A DNA stretch of 27,296 nt from HGM04593 sp045647885 (GTDB lineage: Bacteria; Bacteroidota; Bacteroidia; Bacteroidales; Bacteroidaceae), in NCBI GenBank assembly GCA_045647885.1, contig JAZRMX010000004.1, forward strand, positions 1 through 27,296, given 5' to 3'. The stretch's first letter is position 1. The number at the start of each line of letters is the position of its first letter. The notes beneath the pieces were generated by a model. That model was given only the letters and a program-made list of their open reading frames with translations. It searched no databases and was not told the origin of the DNA. Both the position numbers and the translations under genes were made by a program. This document shows positions 16,137 to 23,335 of this stretch, piece after piece.

Positions 16137-18410
16137 ATGAGCAAACAATTTAAAGAGATGGCGGTGAGGTACAAGCCTTTGGTTAATGAAGGCTCCGCCG
16201 GTTGTAAATGGGAGAGCAGCCTCGACAAAATATTCTCTCCCGGGTGTTATGCTTTGGAAATAGATCATACGGGAGAGAATGTTGGTTTGCCCGTGGAATA
16301 CTGTGGCGAAGAGCATTATATTGTGGGAAGTTTAACGGTTACTGACAGCGGAACTAACGGGCTTAAACAGCACGACAGGGTTATTGGGCAGTCATTGACC
16401 TTTACCACGCGCAACAACAGAACCACAAAAATATATACCCGTACTTTTGCTGCTGGTGAGTGGAGTCCGTGGAGTTCACTTGCCGAAGCCGGTATGTTCA
16501 GTACAGCCAATGAACTAATAGCCACGGTAGAATCTCTCTTTAGCGATATCACAACATTAAAGGGCAATGGCGAGGGTTCGGTGTCGGCCATAGTAGATGC
16601 AGCAGTATCTCCGGTGAATGGAATCTCTTTTGAAAATTCAAAGAAAATCCACGAGCTGCAGATGGGTGACACTGCAGTGGCTGTAGCACGCGATGTTTAT
16701 TCCGAACAAGGAAAAGTGGATGTCTCCACCTTTTTAAAGCGTACAACAGCCGGGCACACATCAATCCATAACGGGTATGCCGAACTGCGCAAGATTGGCG
16801 GTAATATAGTAAAGAACATTCATTCTCTCTCCGATGCTACCGTGAAAATAAATGCTCAGGCAACAAAAGAAGAGGACCGCATAATTGTTACCCGGTTGAG
16901 CAGTGAAAACGAGATGTATGGTATAAGTTTTGTAAACCCCACCTACATAGCGCAACCCAACCATAAATATTATTCTGCTTCGCTGGTATATAATGCCTAT
17001 ATAGACTGTAGTTTTAAAATATTTATAAATGATTACTCAACTCCTTTTACTATAGGCAATGGTTGGCATCTTCTCTCTGCAATAAGAAACACAGTCAACG
17101 TTGTTGAAAGTAACGATATCCTGCAATGTCTTAATGCCAGAAGCGCAGAATTCATTGTTGCCAACCACGTGTTTATAGACCTCACCGAAATGTATGGCGA
17201 GGGTAACGAACCCACCCTCGATGAGTGTGACAAACTATTTGCTACAGCCTCTTATATGCCGTCGGGCATAAATGTAGCCTCCCCCGTAACCTATGAGAGT
17301 GTGGGGTACAACCAGTGCGATGTTTCAAAGTCTATGACTAAGAAACACGTTTTCGACAGTGAGATAGTCGATGGCGCTAATACGCTTGTTGTAATGCCTT
17401 GCTTGCCTTGCAAGCTGGGAGTTGGTGAGAATAATGGTTACATAATAGGCAATGGCGAGGGTGACGAGTGGAGCGAAACTGCCATCCGTGGTGTGTTTTT
17501 CACAATGTTTAATCCATTAGAGACTTCCGGTAAATTGTATCTTCAACAATTAAAATTCAACTTTTGTGAACTATGTGATGGTTTGCACAAAGTCTTTCTA
17601 CCACCTTGTGCGGGTTACATAGTTATTGAAACAACAAGCACCGATAAACTATGCGCCCATTTTGCCTGGAGCGGCGACCGCGATTATAGAGATTACGAGC
17701 CTTATATTAAAACCGAGGTGAAACTGCCACAACTGCCTCAAAGTGAATGGGGACTGGCCGGTATTGCAGCAAGCGGCACGGCTGCCAGGGACACAATAGA
17801 CCTTGTTGACAAGAAGCATATAAAGAGAATAGGCAGGGTGAATCTTGGAGAGCTTGAGTGGATTTATAAAACGATAACGACAGATACGGGTGGTTATAAT
17901 TATTTTCAAAGTAAATTATCTGTAGAGTCTATTAAAAACGCCCAATATGGAAAATTAGGTAATATACTTACTAAAAAATATACAATAGCTCCGGCTTATG
18001 CTTTAGCTGAACGAGAATTGTCCAACAACAGCATTATGCTCTATTCAACAGGCACTACTTTGTACATAAGAGACGATGCTTACACAAATGTTGCTGCATT
18101 TAAAGCGGCAATGTCCGGGCAATACCTCTATTACGAACTTGCCGAACCTGAAGTATACGATATAACAGATGATATCTATAAAGCCTTCACTGCAAGCGAC
18201 TATGGCAGCGAGAATTTTACCGGCAGCAGTGTCTTTCTTTGCGACAATGTGGTGTTCTTTATGCGTTCTCTTGCAGGGGAAATGCGTAACCTGCTCGATA
18301 AGTTATACGATACCTTTTCCACAACCGATATATCTACCCTTGTGGAAAGAATACACAGCGCCGTTGAACCACAAATTATAGAAGAACCCAATGCTGTTGC
18401 TGCCGAGTAA
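16137..18410 (+). CDS. Phage tail-fibre-like protein with pyocin-knob-like domain
   Basis: With the start at 16137 the protein has 757 residues and no signal peptide or membrane segment. Residues ~30-113 resemble a pyocin-knob domain, ending in the W-x-x-W pattern EWSPW (108-112). A helical linker (~120-185) follows. Segments recall minor tail and receptor-binding proteins of gut siphophages: FVNPTYIAQPNHKYYSASL (265-283), IDLTEMYGEGNEPT (347-360), HIKRIGRVNLGELEW (561-575), and AYTNVAAFKAAMSGQYLYYELAEP (648-671). The C-terminal ~45 residues look helical. No capsid, portal, terminase or other tail gene is nearby, so this is an orphan. It may be a prophage relic, a fibre for a phage-tail-like particle elsewhere in the genome, or a domesticated glycan-binding protein. 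It has its own promoter-like box and terminator. The domain assignment is from motif memory, not a search. Confidence 0.7.
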   Translation: MSKQFKEMAVRYKPLVNEGSAGCKWESSLDKIFSPGCYALEIDHTGENVGLPVEYCGEEHYIVGSLTVTDSGTNGLKQHDRVIGQSLTFTTRNNRTTKIYTRTFAAGEWSPWSSLAEAGMFSTANELIATVESLFSDITTLKGNGEGSVSAIVDAAVSPVNGISFENSKKIHELQMGDTAVAVARDVYSEQGKVDVSTFLKRTTAGHTSIHNGYAELRKIGGNIVKNIHSLSDATVKINAQATKEEDRIIVTRLSSENEMYGISFVNPTYIAQPNHKYYSASLVYNAYIDCSFKIFINDYSTPFTIGNGWHLLSAIRNTVNVVESNDILQCLNARSAEFIVANHVFIDLTEMYGEGNEPTLDECDKLFATASYMPSGINVASPVTYESVGYNQCDVSKSMTKKHVFDSEIVDGANTLVVMPCLPCKLGVGENNGYIIGNGEGDEWSETAIRGVFFTMFNPLETSGKLYLQQLKFNFCELCDGLHKVFLPPCAGYIVIETTSTDKLCAHFAWSGDRDYRDYEPYIKTEVKLPQLPQSEWGLAGIAASGTAARDTIDLVDKKHIKRIGRVNLGELEWIYKTITTDTGGYNYFQSKLSVESIKNAQYGKLGNILTKKYTIAPAYALAERELSNNSIMLYSTGTTLYIRDDAYTNVAAFKAAMSGQYLYYELAEPEVYDITDDIYKAFTASDYGSENFTGSSVFLCDNVVFFMRSLAGEMRNLLDKLYDTFSTTDISTLVERIHSAVEPQIIEEPNAVAAE

Positions 18411-18468
18411 TTAATCAAAGTTCCATCTTTATTATAAATCACACAGCATCGCAGGCTTATTTAACAAG

Positions 18469-18508
18469 AAGATGACTCAAAAAACTTTTTTGAGTCATCT
18501 TTTTGTTT
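18469..18508 (+). terminator. Perfect hairpin terminator after the tail-fibre-like gene
   Basis: Arms 18469-18484 and 18486-18501 are exact reverse complements around a single C and are followed by a T-rich run. The A/T-rich top of the stem would open into a normal loop in RNA. Confidence 0.88.
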
Positions 18509-18512
18509 GGGA

Positions 18513-18539
18513 TTGACTAAAAAGAGCCTTTTTAGTCAA
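18513..18539 (+). repeat. Second perfect hairpin downstream of the tail-fibre-like gene
   Basis: Twelve-base arms (18513-18524 and 18528-18539) flank AGC. The hairpin begins only a few bases after the previous terminator and is not followed by a T-tract. It stands 14 bases before repeat copy 1, so it may belong to that element instead of acting as a back-up terminator. Confidence 0.7.
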
Positions 18540-18552
18540 CCTCTTGTTGCTT

Positions 18553-18602
18553 CGCCCGGTTACCAAGATTGGTCGGTTGGGTGTTGCTGCATATTGTTTT
18601 TT
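18553..18602 (+). repeat. Non-coding direct repeat, copy 1
   Basis: Begins CGCCCGGTTACC, has an ACCAAGATTGGT core and ends in a T-run. It aligns with copy 2 at 19438-19485, with about 7 mismatches in the first 42 bases. Differences fall at all codon positions and involve A, T and G, so this is not conserved coding sequence. Both copies follow a gene and a perfect hairpin in the same orientation. Confidence 0.8.
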
Positions 18603-18690
18603 GTAATCATTATAGCCATTACTGACTAAATTATACGGCAAAAGTAATGGAAAGTGTCAATTTGGCAACCTTGTCGTTGCTTCTCGACTT

Positions 18691-18698
18691 TACCTTTG
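18691..18698 (+). promoter_or_regulatory. Promoter -7 element for the 197-residue gene
   Basis: TACCTTTG followed by CACGCAAA is an exact TAnnTTTG box 46 bases before the ATG at 18745. A TTG 17 bases upstream (18671-18673) is a possible but closely spaced -33 element. Confidence 0.6.
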
Positions 18699-18744
18699 CA
18701 CGCAAAGAGAGATAACAAGAAAAACACCTAAATGTTATTTAAAT

Positions 18745-19338
18745 ATGAAAAACAAAGCAACAACAAAAACAGTAAAACAAGGCTGTGCCGTAAATGGCAA
18801 CTTGGTAGAAAAACTTACACTCGATGTGTTGAGTGACAGGCACAATGCACTTGCGCGTTACATAGGCATTCCCTGCGAGGTGAATGCAAGCGCAATGCTC
18901 AGCGGTGCAGCCACTTCTGCAGGCTGTCTTAAGAAGAAAAAGTCATACGCCGGCTATCGCGTGGATTTGCAACACTTCAAAGGCGAGTTCTCAAAAATTC
19001 GCTTCCGTGCAGCAAGCAATGGCGAAGATGTGGTTCTTGGTTATATTGTCGATAGCGATGGCAATGTTGAGAGCCTGTCGCAAGCCGACTATCCCACAAT
19101 TGCCACAGTAACCTTGCCTTTAACCCCCAAAAGCAGAACCCTCTATGCTACATTGCCTGCCTACAAAGGCAAACCCGCTTGGGAAAATATAACGGTGGAA
19201 CTCCTACACGACGGCATTCTTACCAAGGTGGAAAAGGCTTTGAACACTCTTCATTCCCAAATTTGCATTTTGGAAAAGCGCGTAGCCGAGGCAATTTGCG
19301 GCAACACCTGCGGCGAGAACTGCGCTTGCCTTTGTTGA
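18745..19338 (+). CDS. Unrecognised 197-residue protein with cysteine-rich tail
   Basis: I do not recognise this family. The 197-residue protein has no signal peptide or membrane segment. The middle (about 65-155: YRVDLQHFKGEFSKIRFRAA, VVLGYIVDSDGNVESL, ENITVELLHDG) looks like a small beta-sandwich of the type found in phage fibre or carbohydrate-binding modules. A short helix (158-182) follows, then a tail with five cysteines at 185, 189, 193, 195 and 197, which could bind a metal or form disulfides. Other cysteines are at 14, 44, 61 and 174. It stands alone between its own promoter and a perfect hairpin, and is bracketed by the two direct repeats. A link to the neighbouring tail-fibre-like gene is suggested by position and lack of signal peptide, not by proven homology. 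Confidence 0.7.
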   Translation: MKNKATTKTVKQGCAVNGNLVEKLTLDVLSDRHNALARYIGIPCEVNASAMLSGAATSAGCLKKKKSYAGYRVDLQHFKGEFSKIRFRAASNGEDVVLGYIVDSDGNVESLSQADYPTIATVTLPLTPKSRTLYATLPAYKGKPAWENITVELLHDGILTKVEKALNTLHSQICILEKRVAEAICGNTCGENCACLC

Positions 19339-19388
19339 AAAGGAGATAGTGAAACCGACAATTTTTATTTATACAATATCACTGGTAT

Positions 19389-19435
19389 ATTTAGCAAACA
19401 ATCCGTGGGCACTGCCCACGGATTGTTTGCTAAAT
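19389..19435 (+). repeat. Perfect 22-bp hairpin after the 197-residue gene
   Basis: Arms 19389-19410 and 19414-19435 are exact reverse complements with a 3-base loop (ACT) and a GC-rich top (CCGTGGGC/GCCCACGG). There is no T-tract directly after it; repeat copy 2 starts two bases downstream. It may act as a terminator or RNA stabiliser, or be part of the repeat-associated element. Confidence 0.85.
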
Positions 19436-19437
19436 CC

Positions 19438-19485
19438 CGCCCGATTACCAATATTGGTTGGTAGGGTGATGTTGAATATGTTTTT
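19438..19485 (+). repeat. Non-coding direct repeat, copy 2
   Basis: Begins CGCCCGATTACC with a perfect ACCAATATTGGT palindrome, then GGTAGGGTG and a T-run. It is homologous to copy 1 at 18553-18602 in direct orientation. The pair encloses about 0.9 kb containing the 197-residue gene and its promoter. Confidence 0.8.
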
Positions 19486-19486
19486 A

Positions 19487-19532
19487 TTTATCGCAAAGGA
19501 CTCTGTAACCTCAATCTCGGTATCGCGATAAA
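19487..19532. repeat. Inverted repeat next to repeat copy 2
   Basis: TTTATCGC (19487-19494) and GCGATAAA (19525-19532) are exact reverse complements 30 bases apart, with partial A/T complementarity beyond. They lie between repeat copy 2 and the end of the leftward glycan operon. Function unknown; it might help end the leftward transcript. Confidence 0.5.
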
Positions 19533-19621
19533 CAAATAAAGACATTAATGAAAGGTATAAGGTCTGTTATTTGTGAATGTAGGATATTATAAAGATATTT
19601 AGTATGCTTGATACTTTGTAA

Positions 19622-20824
19622 TCAACCGTTGCTATCCAATTTTTGTGACAATAATAATTGTGTCATAGAATAGAGCATCCAGGAATTACACCATCTCATA
19701 TATGATATCTTGTTTACAAAAAAAGGCCATTTCTGGTAGTAGAAACAACATCCTTTTTTATTCCAAAATGTGTTGAATGTATATTCGACAAGAGTATTGA
19801 GCTTTTCGTGGTTTTCGTCTTCTTTATTTATAGACAAAGAGAGGATTCCTTGCGCTGTATTATGTATATCTATTGGATACTTTTTAGGGTATCTCCAATA
19901 GAATTCTCCTTCTTTGCTAATTTGCACATTTTTAAGGTAGTTATAACCTTTTGTATATGCCTCGTGTGCTTGTTCCTTTAATGTAGAATCTTCAATATAT
20001 TCTAGAATATTGTATAATGAATCAATAACAAAGCCTTGGTGGAAGTCTTTTTGTGAGAACAATATACCCTTTGCTGAATATCCATATGTCCAAGAACCAT
20101 CATTTTCCTGATAGTGTATCATTGTTTTGATTATATTATTACAAACCTCTTTTATATTGTAACCATCTATATCAAATTTGAAATTCTTACTTCTGTCAAG
20201 ATATTTCATCATAAGTTCCACTGCAACCATCGAAACATTAAAAGTAAGACGTGTGTTAATATCTGGTGAGTATCCAATAAATGAATATCCATCTTTCTTG
20301 AGTACTCGTCCAGTTCTGATAAGGTTACGTATCACTTTTTCAAGATCTGCCAATATTGTCTTGTCATTAGTAATATCGTACATATTTATCATTGTGAGAC
20401 CTAAACGTGAATTCAAGTATACCAATGGCTTCTTGTTATCGTGTATCTCACCGCCAGTCTTGAATGGATAATTTCTTCCCCAGCCAATTTCGTCATTATT
20501 TATTACAATAGCTGAAGCCATCATTCTTTTGTAAAGAACTTTGGCTTTGTCTATGTACGTTTCCTCGCCGGTTAATTTATATAGGTTTATATATGAGTCT
20601 ATGACTAATGCATGGACTTTTGTAACCATCCCTTTTTTTATTTTAAGTAGCTTTCTGAAATTAAAAGGTGCTACTTTCTGTAAATGTAAAAAGAGTATTG
20701 ATTTCGGAAAATATTTTGCATAAGGACTCAAATAGAAGTCGTAAGGGTCATATCCTAGATATTCTTCTTTCTCAATATAGTTGAGCAATTTTAAAGTTTG
20801 CTTATAAACGAGTTCTTTATTCAT
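19622..20824 (-). CDS. Glycan-operon protein, probable alpha/alpha-toroid fold
   Basis: The 400-residue protein is the last gene of the leftward operon. No signal peptide or membrane segment is seen. It is rich in regularly spaced helices with aromatic motifs (NSRLGLTMINMYDIT, HYQENDGSWTYGY, DFHQGFVIDSLYNILEYI, NTAQGILSLSI, YMRWCNSWMLYSMTQLLL). This resembles the alpha/alpha-barrel of glycan-active lyases, unsaturated glycosidases and D-glucuronyl C5-epimerases. Proteins like this recur in Bacteroidales capsule loci and are often labelled with unlikely names. A role in modifying or trimming a polysaccharide intermediate is possible, but no catalytic residues can be assigned. Its ATG overlaps the stop of the pyruvyl transferase gene (TAATG), suggesting translational coupling. 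The sequence is AT-rich like the rest of the operon. Confidence 0.75.
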   Translation of the reverse strand: MNKELVYKQTLKLLNYIEKEEYLGYDPYDFYLSPYAKYFPKSILFLHLQKVAPFNFRKLLKIKKGMVTKVHALVIDSYINLYKLTGEETYIDKAKVLYKRMMASAIVINNDEIGWGRNYPFKTGGEIHDNKKPLVYLNSRLGLTMINMYDITNDKTILADLEKVIRNLIRTGRVLKKDGYSFIGYSPDINTRLTFNVSMVAVELMMKYLDRSKNFKFDIDGYNIKEVCNNIIKTMIHYQENDGSWTYGYSAKGILFSQKDFHQGFVIDSLYNILEYIEDSTLKEQAHEAYTKGYNYLKNVQISKEGEFYWRYPKKYPIDIHNTAQGILSLSINKEDENHEKLNTLVEYTFNTFWNKKGCCFYYQKWPFFVNKISYMRWCNSWMLYSMTQLLLSQKLDSNG

Positions 20825-22077
20825 TATTTCAATAAATTTATTAAGAGATCTCTGTTCTCTAAAGATTTGTTTATAATAATGTTATTGAATTTTTGTTCTC
20901 TTTCTCGAACATCTTTAAGGTTATTCATCATTCTGCTGAATATTTTTTCAAATTCTATTGCATTCAGCTCATTAAGATTGATGGAGTTCTCGAGCACTCC
21001 ATACATTTCCATAAATTCGTTAGCTTTTTGTTGATATGCTATGGACAATGTAGGAACTTCCGATTTTAGTCCGTATACAATAGAGTGAGTCTTTGTTCCG
21101 ATAAATAAGTCGCAACTTCCAATTATTGCTGCTGTGACATTTGATTCGTAGTCGTTCTCTATGATTTTGAAACACTCCTTGTTGTTGAGCATTTCTTTCA
21201 TTTCATAAGCCATATCTCTATCGTTGTAATTACCAGTTTTACTCTCCATCGGAATCAACAGTACATTACAATTGTATTTATCAATAATCAAGTTTATGAT
21301 ATCGGTCATTATTTTCATATATCCCTCTTTGGTAAAGAAGTATTTGTAATATATATGATGAATTGTCAAACCTATTATTGGTTTCTTTTCTTTGCGCAGT
21401 TCTGTTAATTCTGTGTTGTTATCTGCAAGAGAAAGTTCTGTCGGTAAAGAAAATACAGTTTCGGCAGTGAGTTTTGCATTAAAGTTCTTGCAGAATTTCA
21501 TAGAGTCTTTTTCTCTTATGGTAATGAGTGTTGTACGTTTCAGAACATACATAGACATCCATTTAATAATTCCCGAGAAACGACCTTTGAACGGTCCTAT
21601 GGTATGCGCATATACCATTGTTTTTTTACCCAGAATGTTGCCGAAATGAAATCCGATACAATGTGAAAATACTTGTCCTAAACCATTCATTGTTGTAAAT
21701 GAGTGACCTCCAGGGAAAACAACTACGTCGGCTTTCTTATAAGCATCAATAGTTTCTTTCTTTCGCTTAGGTACAGGCATAGTAACTCCAATTTTATAGA
21801 ATCCAATCCAAATGAATAGATACACCACCCAGCACATCTCTTTGATTAGTGCAATCACTTTCTTGAATTTAGATTTTTGATAGATAATGTCCTTGTAGCT
21901 TACAAGCCAATCGTAGCAATTTACATTATATTGTTTTCTGCCTTTTTCGGGTACTGCCGAAGTAATCTCTATATTTACGTCATACTCCTTAAGTACATGC
22001 ATTGTAGCTGAAATTACAGAAGAGTTACCCTTATTGGGGTTAAAATTCTGTACTACAAGAATGTTTTTCTTTTCCAT
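20824..22077 (-). CDS. Polysaccharide pyruvyl transferase family protein
   Basis: The 417-residue protein matches the polysaccharide pyruvyl transferase family, which moves a pyruvyl group from phosphoenolpyruvate to a sugar hydroxyl to make a ketal, giving the glycan negative charge. It has a GT-B-like two-domain layout. The N-terminal part includes ADVVVFPGGHSFTT (about 116-129) and VYAHTIGPFKG (155-165). The C-terminal part has GLTIHH (236-241), DLFIGTKTHSIVYGL (323-337) with the conserved His331, and SIAYQQKANEF (345-355) with the conserved Lys. These are the family's catalytic and PEP-binding positions. It lies 3 bases after the iron-sulfur protein gene, a frequent partner, and overlaps the next gene by one base. 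The acceptor sugar is unknown. Confidence 0.9.
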   Translation of the reverse strand: MEKKNILVVQNFNPNKGNSSVISATMHVLKEYDVNIEITSAVPEKGRKQYNVNCYDWLVSYKDIIYQKSKFKKVIALIKEMCWVVYLFIWIGFYKIGVTMPVPKRKKETIDAYKKADVVVFPGGHSFTTMNGLGQVFSHCIGFHFGNILGKKTMVYAHTIGPFKGRFSGIIKWMSMYVLKRTTLITIREKDSMKFCKNFNAKLTAETVFSLPTELSLADNNTELTELRKEKKPIIGLTIHHIYYKYFFTKEGYMKIMTDIINLIIDKYNCNVLLIPMESKTGNYNDRDMAYEMKEMLNNKECFKIIENDYESNVTAAIIGSCDLFIGTKTHSIVYGLKSEVPTLSIAYQQKANEFMEMYGVLENSINLNELNAIEFEKIFSRMMNNLKDVREREQKFNNIIINKSLENRDLLINLLK

Positions 22078-22080
22078 ATG

Positions 22081-23295
22081 TTAGTCTTTTAATTTATTAA
22101 TGATTTTACCTATATAAATGAGCGGTGTGTTAATAGTTTTCCCTTTTGTCTTTTCTATTATAGTATGTAATATGTTCAGTATAGAACTGTAAAGCTTTTG
22201 TTTGATATTTGGTCTCTTTTGTAGTTCAAGACGGTGTTCTTTAGGCAGGAAGATGTTGTTGAGGAGATATTTCTCAATAACTCGTCTATTTGCTTTGTAA
22301 AAGTTTTCTAGGCTTTCATTCTCAATGTGCAAATATTTTGTTATCCTATTATCTTTTATCAACTCTTTTGCTTGCTCAGTTTGTGCAAGAATAAGATTCC
22401 AACCAGATGAATCTTGTGAAGTATATTTCGCTAGCCAAGCATCGCATACAGATATATCGGAACCAATTCCGTATCCATCGACACAAGCATTACAACCGTT
22501 TCCGCATAATAATGGCGATGAGAGAACCATACCCATTGACATTTTTGAACGATAGGGTACCTTGAATTCGCCATTACTATGTTTTATGGTCATATATCCG
22601 GGCCATCCGCCTCCTCTATTTGAAACATTAGTAATGTTTACATAATTTATTCCGTTCTTTTGTGCAATGTATTTATATGCTTTTGTAGTAGGTGTCTTGC
22701 CACAAACGATAGAAATTGTCAGGAAAATCTTGTTATTTATATTTCTGTTTATCTTTCTGATATTATTTATCGCTTGAATATGACACGGAAGGCCAACAAC
22801 GACAATACGTTCACAACTGCTTTTACGAAGTTCTTCTATTCCTGTAGAATAATTTACAGGTGCATAGATTGAAGTCTTTGCTGATATTATTTCTTCTTTA
22901 CTTCGTGCAATAAATGATTCGCCGCAAACACCTTTACGACGTGAAACTAAAGCTCCATCTATTATGCCTTCTTCTAGCATATAGCATAAGAAAGTTGTTA
23001 TAAAACCTCCTGAAGCAGCAGCATTTCTTATGTTGGTGTTTTTGCTGTATGCGGCAAAAGCTTCTTTGGTGTCATTGAAAAAGTTCTCATATTCAATTCC
23101 TTGGGGTTTGCATGATACAGGACATACTTTTTTACATATTCCGCATTGGGTGCATCTGGTTGCGTCAACACAGACTTTGTAATGTCCTTCTGCTTCATCA
23201 AATATATAGTCAATGCATTTGTTGGGACAGAAGACTTTGCACGCCCCACATCGTGTACATGAAGAACTGATGCTTGTTATGTTATTCAAAATCAT
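22081..23295 (-). CDS. FrhB-type iron-sulfur flavoprotein with two [4Fe-4S] clusters
   Basis: The 404-residue protein begins with two ferredoxin-type CxxCxxCxxxCP motifs (Cys13/16/19/23 and Cys48/51/54/58). It continues into a coenzyme F420 hydrogenase/dehydrogenase beta-subunit domain (for example VVGLPCHIQAINNIRK and the ICDAWLAKY-like segment SVCDAWLAKY). An added cysteine group, CGNGCNAC, lies near residue 270. F420 itself is not expected in Bacteroidales. In polysaccharide loci this family is usually paired with pyruvyl transferases and is thought to carry out a redox step on a sugar or act as a partner of the transferase; its reaction is not established. It lies 3 bases upstream of the pyruvyl transferase gene and 40 bases after the glycosyltransferase gene. 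Cytoplasmic. Confidence 0.88.
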   Translation of the reverse strand: MILNNITSISSSCTRCGACKVFCPNKCIDYIFDEAEGHYKVCVDATRCTQCGICKKVCPVSCKPQGIEYENFFNDTKEAFAAYSKNTNIRNAAASGGFITTFLCYMLEEGIIDGALVSRRKGVCGESFIARSKEEIISAKTSIYAPVNYSTGIEELRKSSCERIVVVGLPCHIQAINNIRKINRNINNKIFLTISIVCGKTPTTKAYKYIAQKNGINYVNITNVSNRGGGWPGYMTIKHSNGEFKVPYRSKMSMGMVLSSPLLCGNGCNACVDGYGIGSDISVCDAWLAKYTSQDSSGWNLILAQTEQAKELIKDNRITKYLHIENESLENFYKANRRVIEKYLLNNIFLPKEHRLELQKRPNIKQKLYSSILNILHTIIEKTKGKTINTPLIYIGKIINKLKD

Positions 23296-23335
23296 AATGT
23301 ATGATTAAAATTGTTCTGAATAGTTTATATTGTCA

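Larger units (their letters stand above)
18411..18744. other. Gap between the two cassettes
   Basis: This 334-base non-coding stretch contains, in order, the terminator hairpin (18469-18508), a second hairpin (18513-18539), repeat copy 1 (18553-18602), an 8-base inverted repeat CCATTACT/AGTAATGG (18616-18623 and 18643-18650), and the promoter-like box for the 197-residue gene (18691-18698). I see no open frame of note. Confidence 0.7.
19339..19621. other. Convergent gap between cassettes and glycan operon
   Basis: These 283 bases contain the perfect 22-bp hairpin (19389-19435), repeat copy 2 (19438-19485) and an inverted repeat (19487-19494 with 19525-19532). The last ~85 bases before the glycan operon's final stop are AT-rich, and no clear intrinsic terminator for the leftward operon is visible. 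A 60-codon frame across the hairpin (19349-19531) has no support and is not called. Confidence 0.7.

Noticed and set aside
18469..19435. Integron gene cassettes with attC sites
   Set aside because: The hairpins are perfect and differ in sequence, the conserved RYYYAAC/GTTRRRY ends are not evident, and no integrase is present. Only the cassette-like layout is similar.
18553..19485. Template/variable repeat pair of a diversity-generating retroelement
   Set aside because: Differences between the copies are not limited to adenines, neither copy is in a coding frame, and no reverse transcriptase gene is in the window.
19349..19531. A 60-codon plus-strand frame after the 197-residue gene
   Set aside because: It runs through the perfect hairpin and repeat copy 2, and the matching stretch at copy 1 does not keep the frame.
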